Of a DNA stretch of 64,000 nt, positions 40,317-48,117 are shown one piece after another. The position numbers were made by a program, and so were the translations under genes. The stretch is taken from IMG/VR virus record IMGVR_UViG_3300033143_004671, positions 1-64,000 of that record; one strand, 5' to 3'. The notes beneath the pieces are model-generated. The model searched no databases. It had not been told where the DNA came from and was given only the letters and a program-made list of their open reading frames with translations. This DNA comes from a virus. Position 1 is the stretch's first letter; every line of letters starts with the position of its first letter.

Positions 40317-40631
40317 ATGGACAGCGCGAGACTCACAGACGAACACATCGAGGCAATTGCAGAAAACATGTTGCGAGACGCTGCGGATCAGGTCGGCTAT
40401 ACGTTCCGCTCGGATTGGCGGCGACGCGTGCAGCGACTGGCGGCAGTGCTCGCCGACCACCCGGACGCAATTGTCGTCGCCTGTTGCAATGAAAAAACGG
40501 GTGTGCGATTCGGCAAACGCCTCTGCCGAGTTGGCCGGTGCCGAGCGCTGGGCCACACATGCACAGATGGACAGGGCTCGGGTTATCGACTGTGGGCCAC
40601 GTGGGCCACACACGACCTCGCAACGGGATAA
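40317..40631 (+). CDS. Hypothetical protein of the small-gene block
   Basis: 104 residues with CGATTGGAGAACCATC before the ATG; the same leader precedes 40854. MDSARLTDEHIEAIAENMLR and later DAIVVACCNEKTGVRFGKRL. Helical, Cys-containing, otherwise unrecognised. Confidence 0.5.
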   Translation: MDSARLTDEHIEAIAENMLRDAADQVGYTFRSDWRRRVQRLAAVLADHPDAIVVACCNEKTGVRFGKRLCRVGRCRALGHTCTDGQGSGYRLWATWATHDLATG

Positions 40632-40655
40632 ACCTCTAACGTGGAGGACAGAACA

Positions 40656-40829
40656 ATGAAACTACTCAAACGCACAATCCACGGTGCCCGATACGTCCTG
40701 GCAGACGATGGGATTGTTCGCCGAGCGGACACACATGATGTCGTTGGCGTCTGGATTCCCGGCGACGCTCTACACGTCTGTGTGACCTGGACAAGCCAAT
40801 GTGATACGATTGAAGAAATCGACGAATAA
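40656..40829 (+). CDS. Small hypothetical protein
   Basis: 57 residues from ATG 40656 (a GTG five codons upstream is less likely; GTGGAGGACAGAACA is the ribosome site). It starts MKLLKRTIHGARYVLADDGI. Not recognised. Confidence 0.5.
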   Translation: MKLLKRTIHGARYVLADDGIVRRADTHDVVGVWIPGDALHVCVTWTSQCDTIEEIDE

Positions 40830-40853
40830 CCCCTAACCGATTGGAGAACCATC

Positions 40854-41168
40854 ATGACAGAGACCACACAATACACGATTGAACCAAGCCGGTCGCTGCT
40901 CGCGCACAGCGTCAAGATCGACGGCCGCATTGTTGCATATATCAACTGGCATGGCGGGCTTAATGACGCGACACGCGAACGGATACTGTCAATGTTCAGT
41001 GTGGCACCTGAACTGCTGGCGGCGTGTGAGGCGTTAGTCAGGGAATGCAACATGTATCTCGGGGGCCAGGATCGCAATCCTGACGGGACGTATGAGCAAC
41101 CGGGCGACGAATCGATGGCATCCCAAGTGATGATCGCTCAGGCCGCGCTCGCCAAGGCCAGACCATGA
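40854..41168 (+). CDS. Hypothetical protein with the same leader as 40317
   Basis: 104 residues. It starts MTETTQYTIEPSRSLLAHSV and carries RERILSMFSVAPELLAACEA, helical with two Cys. Leader CCTAACCGATTGGAGAACCA is almost identical to the one before 40317. Function unknown. Confidence 0.5.
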   Translation: MTETTQYTIEPSRSLLAHSVKIDGRIVAYINWHGGLNDATRERILSMFSVAPELLAACEALVRECNMYLGGQDRNPDGTYEQPGDESMASQVMIAQAALAKARP

Positions 41169-41180
41169 AAGGAAGGCACA

Positions 41181-41390
41181 ATGACCAAACACTACATCAA
41201 TAATGAGACGCTCCGCAACTGGATTACACGATACCAGCACCTCGATTATTACGCTGACCTGACAGCCAAGTGCCGTAGGGCAATCCTGACCTCCTACACG
41301 GCATACAGTAGGAACATGACCACCAAGACGGCAAAGGAACTCACCGAGGAATTGATCGAGCAATTCCCCAATGAACTCATGTATGGATAA
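41181..41390 (+). CDS. Small hypothetical protein
   Basis: 69 residues with GAAAGGAAGGCACA before the ATG. MTKHYINNETLRNWITRYQH and a helical C-terminus (AKELTEELIEQFPNELMYG). Not recognised. Confidence 0.5.
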   Translation: MTKHYINNETLRNWITRYQHLDYYADLTAKCRRAILTSYTAYSRNMTTKTAKELTEELIEQFPNELMYG

Positions 41391-41468
41391 TGGACAGGAG
41401 ACAGCGGCCTGCATTGAAAGGACAGGACAATGAGAAACGACCACGACAATTTGATAGGAGACAGGAAG

Positions 41469-42110
41469 ATGGACCAGCATACATACACAATTGGGCAGAC
41501 GGTAGTAATCGAGAAGCATGGTCGCTATGGCACCAGATTAACAACCGATACGGTCAAGAGCATCTGGAAGAATGGTGTTATAGCTCTCCGTGGGACGAAG
41601 GATACGTATATGCCGAACGGTAGGAGACGAGGTGAAAGCTATACCAGTTACTATTCGACCTACTACAAGATCAGACCACTCAAGGATGGAGAGACCGCGA
41701 AGCAAATCTTGGCCGACCGAGAAGCCTTGGACAAGGCGGCGTCCGACGAAGCCGAAGCCAAGGAGCGGAAGCGAAATGAGGACATCGACAAATGGTGGGA
41801 AGAGACGGGACAGGCAATCTGGGAAGCACGGCATACACTGCCTGGTACATTCATGGACGAGAAAGTCGAGATCATCCGGTATATGGATTCGCGCCACGAG
41901 GAGAGCTTCCTGACTTCCTGTATTGTGCTACACTACATCAACAAGTGGAACGGGAGGTCACAAGTTAGCATTCAGTGTGGAGGTATGGTCGGGCGAACGT
42001 GGGAGGAGGAAGACGGACAGACCGGGTCGACCATCAGCACGTTCAGCAGTTCGACGATCAGAGCGGACTCACTAAAGGCCGCCCTGTATGAACTCGTCAC
42101 CCACAAGTAA
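41469..42110 (+). CDS. Hypothetical protein, possibly with an upstream alternative start
   Basis: 213 residues from ATG 41469, with ATAGGAGACAGGAAG upstream. An in-frame ATG at 41430 with GAAAGGACAGGACA would add 13 residues, so two leader cassettes lie in tandem. The body has IGQTVVIEKHGRYGTRLTTD, a beta domain at the start, and a helical centre with WWEETGQAIWEARHTLPGTF. Not recognised. Confidence 0.55.
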   Translation: MDQHTYTIGQTVVIEKHGRYGTRLTTDTVKSIWKNGVIALRGTKDTYMPNGRRRGESYTSYYSTYYKIRPLKDGETAKQILADREALDKAASDEAEAKERKRNEDIDKWWEETGQAIWEARHTLPGTFMDEKVEIIRYMDSRHEESFLTSCIVLHYINKWNGRSQVSIQCGGMVGRTWEEEDGQTGSTISTFSSSTIRADSLKAALYELVTHK

Positions 42111-42122
42111 AAGGATAGAACA

Positions 42123-42320
42123 ATGTACGTAGATAAGACACAAATCAGGATGCTCCTGTCCCTCGCACAGAAGGCCATGCTCGACGAGGAGCATTACATC
42201 AAGGAACAAGGCTTTTTGACATCCTCCCATAAGAGCATCAAGAAGCGAGCCAAAACATACTACACCGAGGCATGGGAGCTTCGGAAAGCAATCAACAAGT
42301 TCTTCTCTATGACAGCATAG
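42123..42320 (+). CDS. Small hypothetical protein
   Basis: 65 residues with AAAAGGATAGAACA before the ATG. MYVDKTQIRMLLSLAQKAML and helical throughout. Not recognised. Confidence 0.45.
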   Translation: MYVDKTQIRMLLSLAQKAMLDEEHYIKEQGFLTSSHKSIKKRAKTYYTEAWELRKAINKFFSMTA

Positions 42321-42331
42321 GAGACAGACCA

Positions 42332-42580
42332 ATGACCTCGCATGTACCACTCACATGGATCGAACCGGGACACGACATCGACATCCTTCGGGTCGTCCTG
42401 AACGACGATACTCAAATCGGACACATCCGCATCGATAGGAAAGGAGGTAAGAATACGTACGTGGCGAACGCCTACACGAACAGGCACGTAGGCTGGGCGA
42501 TCCTGGAGCACAGCGACTTAGGCATGGCCCAGTGGTGGATCGCCACTCAATGGCAGGAATATCAAGACGGACTAGCATAG
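42332..42580 (+). CDS. Small hypothetical protein
   Basis: 82 residues from ATG 42332, leader ATAGGAGACAGACCA. It starts MTSHVPLTWIEPGHDIDILR and holds GHIRIDRKGGKNTYVANAYT. Beta-rich. Not recognised. Confidence 0.5.
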   Translation: MTSHVPLTWIEPGHDIDILRVVLNDDTQIGHIRIDRKGGKNTYVANAYTNRHVGWAILEHSDLGMAQWWIATQWQEYQDGLA

Positions 42581-42591
42581 GAGACAGGAAG

Positions 42592-42837
42592 ATGATCGAG
42601 AACAAGTTCAGATTCGTCGTGGCGGACAAGGATGTCCGTAGCATAGCCCTTACCTACGTGGACGAGCGTGGTAACTACGATGCCTGCTTAGGCTACTATA
42701 GGGCGAAGAAATGGAAGACCTTCGACGGAGCCGACAAGGCGGCACAGCGAGTATCTAAGCTAAACCCCATCGGTGGACCGAACCTCGTCGTCCAACGGAT
42801 CGCGAAGAATAGTGAGGGTAAATGGGTAAGGGCATAG
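42592..42837 (+). CDS. Small hypothetical protein
   Basis: 81 residues from ATG 42592, leader ATAGGAGACAGGAAG, the same as at 41469. It starts MIENKFRFVVADKDVRSIAL and ends GKWVRA; a beta-rich domain. Not recognised. Confidence 0.5.
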   Translation: MIENKFRFVVADKDVRSIALTYVDERGNYDACLGYYRAKKWKTFDGADKAAQRVSKLNPIGGPNLVVQRIAKNSEGKWVRA

Positions 42838-42879
42838 AACGCCCTGTAAGGCCCTAACCGCAACCAATGTACCAAAGGA

Positions 42880-42936
42880 CGTTTCGACAGTCGAAACGCC
42901 TTAGAACCAAACCTCGTACGTCCTAGACGGGCGTAC
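42880..42936 (+). promoter_or_regulatory. Leader with two strong hairpins before the DUF932 gene
   Basis: CGTTTCGA (42880-42887) pairs with TCGAAACG (42891-42898) around a 3-base loop, and GTACGTCC (42916-42923) pairs with GGGCGTAC (42929-42936) around TAGAC, with one G-U pair. These could attenuate or protect the message. No U-tract follows. Confidence 0.55.
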
Positions 42937-42956
42937 AAACGATAGGAGACAGGCAG

Positions 42957-43973
42957 ATGTCACACGAAGTTACAGTAAGGGAAGATGGAACCGCCGAGGC
43001 CGCCTACGCCCTCAAGCCTGCATGGCATGGATTGGGCACGGTCCTCGATCACACAATGGATTCAGCGGAGGCAATGAAGGTTGCTCAGTTGAACTGGGAT
43101 GTGGAGCAAGAGCCACTGTACTGGCATGAGGTCAAGGATGAGATGATCGAAGGAAAGCACGTAGTAAAGAGGCATCACGTACCCGGCAGTATGGTCAACC
43201 TTCGGTCGGACAATCACGAGGTCCTGGGCGTTGTGAGTGATACATACAAGGTGGTCCAAAACAGTGAGGCGTTCGGGTTCGTAGACGACCTGCTCCCGGA
43301 TGGTATCATCAAGTATGATTCGGTCGGATCACTCAAGGGTGGGAAGGTCGTCTGGCTCCTGGCTAAGATGCCTGAGGAGTTTGAGGTCGCAGCGGGCGAT
43401 ACCTTAGAACAGTACATTCTGTTCTTGACAGCCCACGATGGCTCACACGCTGTGCAGATCATGCCAACCTCGGTCAGGGTGGTGTGCTGGAATACGTACA
43501 AGCTTGCCACGCAGGACGCCACGAAGCGGATGCTGTCGATGAGGCACACCACAAACATCAAGGACCGCCTCGAAGAGGCGAGGCAGATGCTAATGTCCGT
43601 CAACAAGAAGTTCAATAAATACCACGAGACAGCCAGGGCACTCGCCAAGACCTCAATCGACGGCAAGAAGTTCCAGGCATTCCTCAACGTCCTAATTCCG
43701 GACGAGGAGCACATGAACAACACCCGACGTGAGAACAAGCGGCGGGCCATCGAGGAGTGCCTGCTCAGTCACGAGAACCAATTGCCTTCCATGCGAGGAA
43801 CGGCATGGGCGGCCTTCAACGCAGTGACCCAGTGGGCCGATCATGACTACAACTTCCGCGAGACAAGGCAAACGTCCCGCGAGGAGAATCGCATGGCAAG
43901 TGCCCTATGGGGTTCACAGGCAAACTTCAAGAGTTCGGCACTGGCGTTAGCAACCAAGGCGTTCTTGGATTGA
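42957..43973 (+). CDS. DUF932 (phage/plasmid-like) protein
   Basis: 338 residues. The N-terminus MSHEVTVREDGTAEAAYALK and the segments KPAWHGLGTVLDHTMDSAEA and YKVVQNSEAFGFVDDLLPDG are the DUF932 pattern found in phages and plasmids. Biochemical function of the family is unknown. Preceded by the ATAGGAGACAGGCAG leader and two hairpins. Confidence 0.75.
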   Translation: MSHEVTVREDGTAEAAYALKPAWHGLGTVLDHTMDSAEAMKVAQLNWDVEQEPLYWHEVKDEMIEGKHVVKRHHVPGSMVNLRSDNHEVLGVVSDTYKVVQNSEAFGFVDDLLPDGIIKYDSVGSLKGGKVVWLLAKMPEEFEVAAGDTLEQYILFLTAHDGSHAVQIMPTSVRVVCWNTYKLATQDATKRMLSMRHTTNIKDRLEEARQMLMSVNKKFNKYHETARALAKTSIDGKKFQAFLNVLIPDEEHMNNTRRENKRRAIEECLLSHENQLPSMRGTAWAAFNAVTQWADHDYNFRETRQTSREENRMASALWGSQANFKSSALALATKAFLD

Positions 43974-43985
43974 AGGAGATCAAAG

Positions 43986-44168
43986 ATGGAAATGACCGTG
44001 ACAATCGATCTAACCGACGGCGACGGTCGCGGAGCAGTCCTAGTCAACGATGTTCCCGTAGCAAAAGCGATGGGCGATCAGACTTGGGTGTCTTCGATGA
44101 TAGCCGATGGTATCGTAAAAACACTGCAACAACTAGGGTACGATGTAAAACTAGTCCACAAGGACTAA
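43986..44168 (+). CDS. Small hypothetical protein
   Basis: 60 residues. MEMTVTIDLTDGDGRGAVLV and a helix (SSMIADGIVKTLQQLGYDVK). GGAGATCAAAG is the ribosome site. Not recognised. Confidence 0.5.
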   Translation: MEMTVTIDLTDGDGRGAVLVNDVPVAKAMGDQTWVSSMIADGIVKTLQQLGYDVKLVHKD

Positions 44169-44172
44169 CTAC

Positions 44173-44222
44173 GGCATGATCCCGAGGGCTCCCTTTCGGG
44201 GGAGCCCGACGGCCTGTGCCGT
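44173..44222. other. Strong hairpin element ending GGCCTGTGCCGTA
   Basis: GGGCTCCC pairs with GGGAGCCC around TTTCGG, inside an outer pairing TACGGCA/TGCCGTA. The tail GGCCTGTGCCGTA repeats the one near 39045. There is no U-tract, so it is not a standard terminator. Confidence 0.5.
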
Positions 44223-44266
44223 ATAGGACGACACAGCACGAGACCTTAGATGCAGGAGACAGACAG

Positions 44267-44860
44267 ATGAAAGCAATAGCAACAGACCACATGAGGAAAC
44301 TGGCCGAAGTATTTACCGAACTATCAGAAGGGACAAGGGAGGGCTTTCACGAACCCGACGAGCAAGGTATCAAACTAGTCGCTGTGATAGGGACGACGTT
44401 GGATAACGCCTTCGGTTCTCACATCGCAGTAGACCAACTAACAGCGGGGCATCAAGAAGCCGTCGTAGTATTCGAGCGACGGGTGGGCAATGCCCGGAAG
44501 ACATATCAAATGAACCTCGCCGACCTATGTGCCCTCGCCAAGATCGGAGCGAGTCAGCTTCTGAGGTATACGATAGAGGAAACATCTATCGGCGACGCCC
44601 AGCACGAACGCCGACGAGAGATCGTCGTGTCGTATATGCATGTGGATGGAGAAAATGGACATGTGCTAAGTCCAACAGAGCACATGAATGTCTACTCCCT
44701 AGCTAACGGATTTGGTGACCTCGCACCAGGACAACTCAGACAAATCGACGGCGGCTACGACTGGTCTCACGTCAGGGACAGTGACGAGTTCGGCGTGCAG
44801 CGGATGTACGATGAGTTATGCAGGATCCTCGAGGCCAAGGGTATTGAAATACCCGAATGA
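44267..44860 (+). CDS. Hypothetical protein
   Basis: 197 residues from ATG 44267, with CAGGAGACAGACAG upstream. It starts MKAIATDHMRKLAEVFTELS and has a beta-rich middle (QEAVVVFERRVGNARKTYQM). Not recognised. Confidence 0.5.
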   Translation: MKAIATDHMRKLAEVFTELSEGTREGFHEPDEQGIKLVAVIGTTLDNAFGSHIAVDQLTAGHQEAVVVFERRVGNARKTYQMNLADLCALAKIGASQLLRYTIEETSIGDAQHERRREIVVSYMHVDGENGHVLSPTEHMNVYSLANGFGDLAPGQLRQIDGGYDWSHVRDSDEFGVQRMYDELCRILEAKGIEIPE

Positions 44861-44873
44861 AAGGAACAAGAGG

Positions 44874-45101
44874 ATGACAATCGAAAGTTTAATGAACGCT
44901 CTACAGCGTGCGATTGATGCTCGGCACGAGTGCAATAAAGCCCACGACGCCTACGAAGGGTACTCATGGGGATGGGCAGGTTCGCGAGTCATCAAAGCCG
45001 TAAATAAAGCCCAAGCTGATTTTGAGGAAGCACTGGTCGGGTTCATCGACGACAGAATACGAAAGGCACTTGAAAGAAAGGAACAGGAAAAAGATGACTA
45101 A
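44874..45101 (+). CDS. Small helical protein
   Basis: 75 residues. MTIESLMNALQRAIDARHEC and a charged helical C-terminus (ALERKEQEKDD). GAAAGGAACAAGAG precedes the ATG. It overlaps the next gene by eight bases. Not recognised. Confidence 0.5.
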   Translation: MTIESLMNALQRAIDARHECNKAHDAYEGYSWGWAGSRVIKAVNKAQADFEEALVGFIDDRIRKALERKEQEKDD

Positions 45102-45378
45102 GACACAGAATCAGATAATGAGGGACCCGGACCCGTTCGATGAACTGAAGGCAGAAATCCAGGGTCTTCTAAACGCGACCAAACGAATTATCAGGACACA
45201 TAGGATTGGCGCTTATAAAGCTATGGAACTTTGTAGCGCGATGCTACGGTCGTGGGACGGCCTAAAAGACCTCGAGCCAGGCAACATCGACAAGGTGGAT
45301 AGCCTGATCGGCCATCTGTTAGACAGGCGGGACGCACTCGCGAAGGAACTCAGACGATTGGAAGGTAAAAACCAATGA
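45094..45378 (+). CDS. Hypothetical helical protein
   Basis: 94 residues from ATG 45094, starting MTKTQNQIMRDPDPFDELKA. Helical. Overlaps both neighbours by four to eight bases, indicating one operon. Not recognised. Confidence 0.5.
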   Translation: MTKTQNQIMRDPDPFDELKAEIQGLLNATKRIIRTHRIGAYKAMELCSAMLRSWDGLKDLEPGNIDKVDSLIGHLLDRRDALAKELRRLEGKNQ

Positions 45379-45575
45379 GCGAAAAACGACTCGACGAAAT
45401 AGTAGGGCAGTTGTTGACCGAGCACGGTCTTCCTACTGTCCTACTCGCAATGGCCAATTGGCATACAATGCAAGCGCAGCGAGCCAAGACTAAAGGGGCC
45501 TCGATACGATTACATAAGCAGCGGACGGAGCTGCTCAACGTCAAGACTGATTTCCAGGAACAGGAGATATGGTAA
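45375..45575 (+). CDS. Small hypothetical protein
   Basis: 66 residues. MSEKRLDEIVGQLLTEHGLP, with a helical end. Overlaps the previous gene by four bases. Not recognised. Confidence 0.45.
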   Translation: MSEKRLDEIVGQLLTEHGLPTVLLAMANWHTMQAQRAKTKGASIRLHKQRTELLNVKTDFQEQEIW

Positions 45576-45594
45576 TGAAGCAGAAGCGACAGAT

Positions 45595-45628
45595 ACGTAC
45601 GAGGATCGTTTCTCCCGTACGATCTCAC
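45595..45628 (+). repeat. Dispersed hairpin repeat, copy at 45.6 kb
   Basis: Exact reverse complement of 605-638. The hairpin CGTACG-A-GGA with TCCCGTACG and loop TCGTTTC lies at 45596-45621. The second half of this leader (45669-45695) carries AGAAACGATCCTCGCAACGA again. Confidence 0.85.
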
Positions 45629-45666
45629 CCGAACGATGTATTGTACGTTGGGGACGAGAAAACACG

Positions 45667-45695
45667 TCAGAAACGATCCTCGCAACGATTTCACG
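45667..45695 (+). repeat. AGAAACGATCCTCG-type leader element
   Basis: CAGAAACGATCCTCGCAACG then ATTTCACG. A near copy on the minus strand lies at 53469-53499 (AGAAACAATCCTCGCAAGGA). It precedes the gene at 45720. Confidence 0.7.
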
Positions 45696-45719
45696 CGGAC
45701 AGAAAGGATGGTACATCGT

Positions 45720-45953
45720 ATGACTGACAAGGACAAACAGAAACCCGAGGTAACGGACGAGGGAGGCATCACCAGCAGCACCGCCCCGTCGGCGAGACGG
45801 GAGGGGGAGACGTGGGCCGAGACGGTAAAGCGGGTGACCGGGCCCGCGATGGAACGGGCACAAGAGAGTGACACCGTGGCATCCGAACCTCTGACCGATC
45901 CGTGGGGCGAGGTGTATGACGACGGCAATGGGCAGAAAGGAGGGGAAGAATGA
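45720..45953 (+). CDS. Small acidic hypothetical protein
   Basis: 77 residues from ATG 45720, with GAAAGGATGG upstream. MTDKDKQKPEVTDEGGITSS and a Glu/Asp-rich C-terminus (EVYDDGNGQKGGEE). Probably disordered. Its last four bases overlap the start of the next gene. Confidence 0.45.
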   Translation: MTDKDKQKPEVTDEGGITSSTAPSARREGETWAETVKRVTGPAMERAQESDTVASEPLTDPWGEVYDDGNGQKGGEE

Positions 45954-46561
45954 CGGTCACACCGAGAGACGCGGCAAATATGTTCACACACACACTAGTC
46001 GATTTCATCAACAACAAGCAGGTATTTCATCTAACCAAAAGATCAATCGAGAACATCAGAACGGAGTTAAGGCTCCGTCACGACCAAGAGGAAGACCAGG
46101 AAAACGAAAGGAAGAAGGACATGGCACAGTACATCGACATCAGTAGTCTCGTCGGACGAGGAGGAAAAAGTAGTCTAAGGTGCCCGGACGATAGGATGAC
46201 TTATAGAGCATCCATCTCTAAGGCAAAGCAAGGGGCGAATCGCAAGGTGGCCTTACGCATTGGTAAGGCCCTTATGGAGCAGTCCAGGCTCGAGGCGGGA
46301 GACAAAGTAGAACTGCTCTTCGATCCCGATACCAACAGTGGTATCATCCGACTGTCCCAAACGGGTAAAGGCCTCAGGCTCAGTCCCATTGGCAACGATG
46401 CCGAGGACAGAAAGGCAAAGCAGGGCACTTATGCTAACTGCACTATCGGATTCCAGTGGCGCAAGGAACTCGGGATACCGAAATCCGATACAACGGTTCT
46501 CTGTGTCTCCGAAGTACAAGGCTATGAAATACACTTCATCATCCCAGACGAGAAGGATTAA
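45950..46561 (+). CDS. Hypothetical two-part protein, possible internal start
   Basis: 203 residues, with GAAAGGAGGGGAAGA before ATG 45950. An internal ATG at 46121 has its own strong site GGAAGAAGGAC, so a shorter form MAQYIDISSLVGRGGKSSLR may also be made. Residues 58 onward are beta-rich (KVELLFDPDTNSGIIRLSQ). Not recognised. Confidence 0.5.
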   Translation: MTVTPRDAANMFTHTLVDFINNKQVFHLTKRSIENIRTELRLRHDQEEDQENERKKDMAQYIDISSLVGRGGKSSLRCPDDRMTYRASISKAKQGANRKVALRIGKALMEQSRLEAGDKVELLFDPDTNSGIIRLSQTGKGLRLSPIGNDAEDRKAKQGTYANCTIGFQWRKELGIPKSDTTVLCVSEVQGYEIHFIIPDEKD

Positions 46562-46577
46562 GGGAGGAGGATCCAAT

Positions 46578-46739
46578 ATGGCGACGAAACAGGCACAAAA
46601 ATCCCTCACAACAATCATCAGCCATATCGAGACATGGCGAAGGAGGTATGCGAAAAACCTCGACCCGACGGCACGATCCAGGGAAGCCCTGAGGACCCTA
46701 AAGAGATTGCTCGTCAAGGTCGAGTCGAAAAAAGATTGA
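46578..46739 (+). CDS. Small basic helical protein
   Basis: 53 residues, with GGGAGGAGG before the ATG. MATKQAQKSLTTIISHIETW and REALRTLKRLLVKVESKKD. Not recognised; lies just upstream of the sigma-factor promoter. Confidence 0.5.
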   Translation: MATKQAQKSLTTIISHIETWRRRYAKNLDPTARSREALRTLKRLLVKVESKKD

Positions 46740-46768
46740 GTTCCATGACAGGAAACCAACGAGGCATG

Positions 46769-46774
46769 TATAAT
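46769..46774 (+). promoter_or_regulatory. GTATAATG-type promoter box for the sigma factor
   Basis: GAGGCATGTATAATGATTATG, with TG just before the TATAAT in an extended -10 position less one base. It lies 109 bases before the chosen sigma start. Confidence 0.5.
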
Positions 46775-46783
46775 GATTATGAC

Positions 46784-46878
46784 TGTCTCCTGGTCGATGT
46801 GCTGGTCGGTGTCGGGCGATGCACCGGCCGGCCATCGGCCGTTATATCGAGTAAGGAAAATATCGCCCACAGGAGACA
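46784..46878 (+). promoter_or_regulatory. Structured leader able to hide the sigma-factor ribosome site
   Basis: TGTCTCCTG (46784-46792) is the exact complement of CAGGAGACA (46870-46878), which is the ribosome site. Inside, GGGCGAT (46814-46820) pairs with ATCGCCC (46862-46868), and GGCCG with CGGCC forms a small hairpin. The nested helices could shut translation until unfolded. Confidence 0.6.
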
Positions 46879-46882
46879 TCAC

Positions 46883-47515
46883 ATGGATGAATCAGTCGCC
46901 CAAGAGGTTCCCGAATTAAGTTCAGTACTCGACCTCATATACCAACAGGCCAATTTTTGCTATAGACGGCTGCCCTATCCGAAACCTCACGACGTAGAAG
47001 ACCTGGAACAGGAGGGTAAACTACTCTATGTGAGGCTTGCATCGAAGTATGATCCAAACCGTGGGGCGAAGTTCACGACTCTGTTGCACATATCCCTCGT
47101 GAATATGTACACCGGGATTTTACAGAAAGCATGGAGGCCTCACAACCACTTCGGGCAGGTGATGGATGTGGATAATCTCGACGAGTTCAGTGAGCCGGTG
47201 GCACGGAGTGAACCGGAGACAAGACTATCGGAGATATTCCTGCTGAGGCTCAGTCGGGATGCTTATCTATTCGCAAGGGAGTTCCTACATCCAGGCGACG
47301 AGTTTATTGCCTGGCAGCTTGTCGAGTATGGCAACCTTTCCCCATCCCCCATGCGGACGAAGAAACGCCTTCGCCGATTCTTCGGGCTCACGGACAAACA
47401 GACACGAACGATCCTCGCGGAGTTAGCCTATAAGCTATCGCGGGCATCCGTAGAGCCTGGAGTAGTCGAGGAAGAGAAAACCAAAGAAGAAAAGAACCAG
47501 GAGGAAGCCACCTAA
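46883..47515 (+). CDS. Sigma-70-like region-2 protein (phage sigma factor)
   Basis: 210 residues from ATG 46883 behind CAGGAGACATC. DVEDLEQEGKLLYVRLASKY then DPNRGAKFTTLLHISLVNMY is the sigma-70 region 2.1-2.2 pattern (the RNA-polymerase-binding helix), followed by WRPHNHFGQVMDVDNLDEFS. The C-terminal SPMRTKKRLRRFFGLTDKQT is a region-4-like helix-turn-helix candidate, and the tail is acidic/Lys-rich. It would redirect host RNA polymerase to phage promoters. Its gene carries its own promoter box and a folding leader. Confidence 0.7.
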   Translation: MDESVAQEVPELSSVLDLIYQQANFCYRRLPYPKPHDVEDLEQEGKLLYVRLASKYDPNRGAKFTTLLHISLVNMYTGILQKAWRPHNHFGQVMDVDNLDEFSEPVARSEPETRLSEIFLLRLSRDAYLFAREFLHPGDEFIAWQLVEYGNLSPSPMRTKKRLRRFFGLTDKQTRTILAELAYKLSRASVEPGVVEEEKTKEEKNQEEAT

Positions 47516-47565
47516 AAGCAAAATGATGCACGAGAAAGATTGACCCCTAAGAAAGGAAGAGGGAA

Positions 47566-48060
47566 ATGAAACATATAGAAAAGAATGGCGTCCATACAAT
47601 CGAGTATGATTGTGAGTGCCCAACGTGTGAAGGCTCCGGATTGTTTGTAGGACTCGCTGAACGTGATGGTGCCGCGGTTGTCTGTAATTTATGCAGAGGT
47701 ACAGGAAAGCGCCACACCAAAATCATTTGGAAGGACTTTACTGGGAAAAAGCCCAAGCTAGGAGTAAAACGAGTCTTCGCTACCAATCCAGGAATCTGTA
47801 TCGGAGAGAACAAGAAGAAAAGATTGCTCCTCACCCACTTTGGCGGTCTGTCCTATGAAGAATGGCTACGAGGTGACGAGTTTACACCAGGTACGGAGGA
47901 CCGCCAGCACACTTGTCCAGCGTGGTGGTATCAATTGGCTGACTACGACAAGAAACCGAATTGGAAAGAATGCAATTCTTTAGGTCGTACGTTTCCGCAC
48001 TGTTCATCCTTCCGAAATAAAGAGAAGTGCTGGGCACGATGGGATAGAGAGAACGCCTAA
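47566..48060 (+). CDS. Phage protein with DnaJ-type zinc motifs
   Basis: 164 residues with AAAGGAAGAGGGAA before the ATG. CECPTCEGSGLFVGLAERDG and VVCNLCRGTGKRHTK form CxxCxGxG pairs at residues about 19-50, and three more Cys follow (HTCPAWW; WKECNSLG; PHCSS; EKCW). It is a family seen in phages; it binds zinc, partner unknown. It is the last plus-strand gene before the terminator. Confidence 0.65.
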   Translation: MKHIEKNGVHTIEYDCECPTCEGSGLFVGLAERDGAAVVCNLCRGTGKRHTKIIWKDFTGKKPKLGVKRVFATNPGICIGENKKKRLLLTHFGGLSYEEWLRGDEFTPGTEDRQHTCPAWWYQLADYDKKPNWKECNSLGRTFPHCSSFRNKEKCWARWDRENA

Positions 48061-48086
48061 TACTGATACTTCGATATGTAAACCGA

Positions 48087-48115
48087 CCCTCCCTTAATCG
48101 GGAGGGCCTTTTTTT
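48087..48115 (+). terminator. Intrinsic terminator
   Basis: CCCTCCC (48087-48093), loop TTAATC, GGGAGGG (48100-48106), followed by CCTTTTTTT. It ends the plus-strand block at the point where the two gene blocks converge. Confidence 0.9.
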
Positions 48116-48117
48116 AT

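Noticed and set aside
46661-46669. Target site of array unit 8 spacer A (CGACCCGAC)
   Set aside because: A 9-base match is expected by chance about once in two windows of this size, and spacer B has no neighbouring match.
2535-46774. Standard sigma-70 promoters with -35 boxes
   Set aside because: No TTGACA-like hexamer at 16-18 bases was found for the TATAAT boxes.
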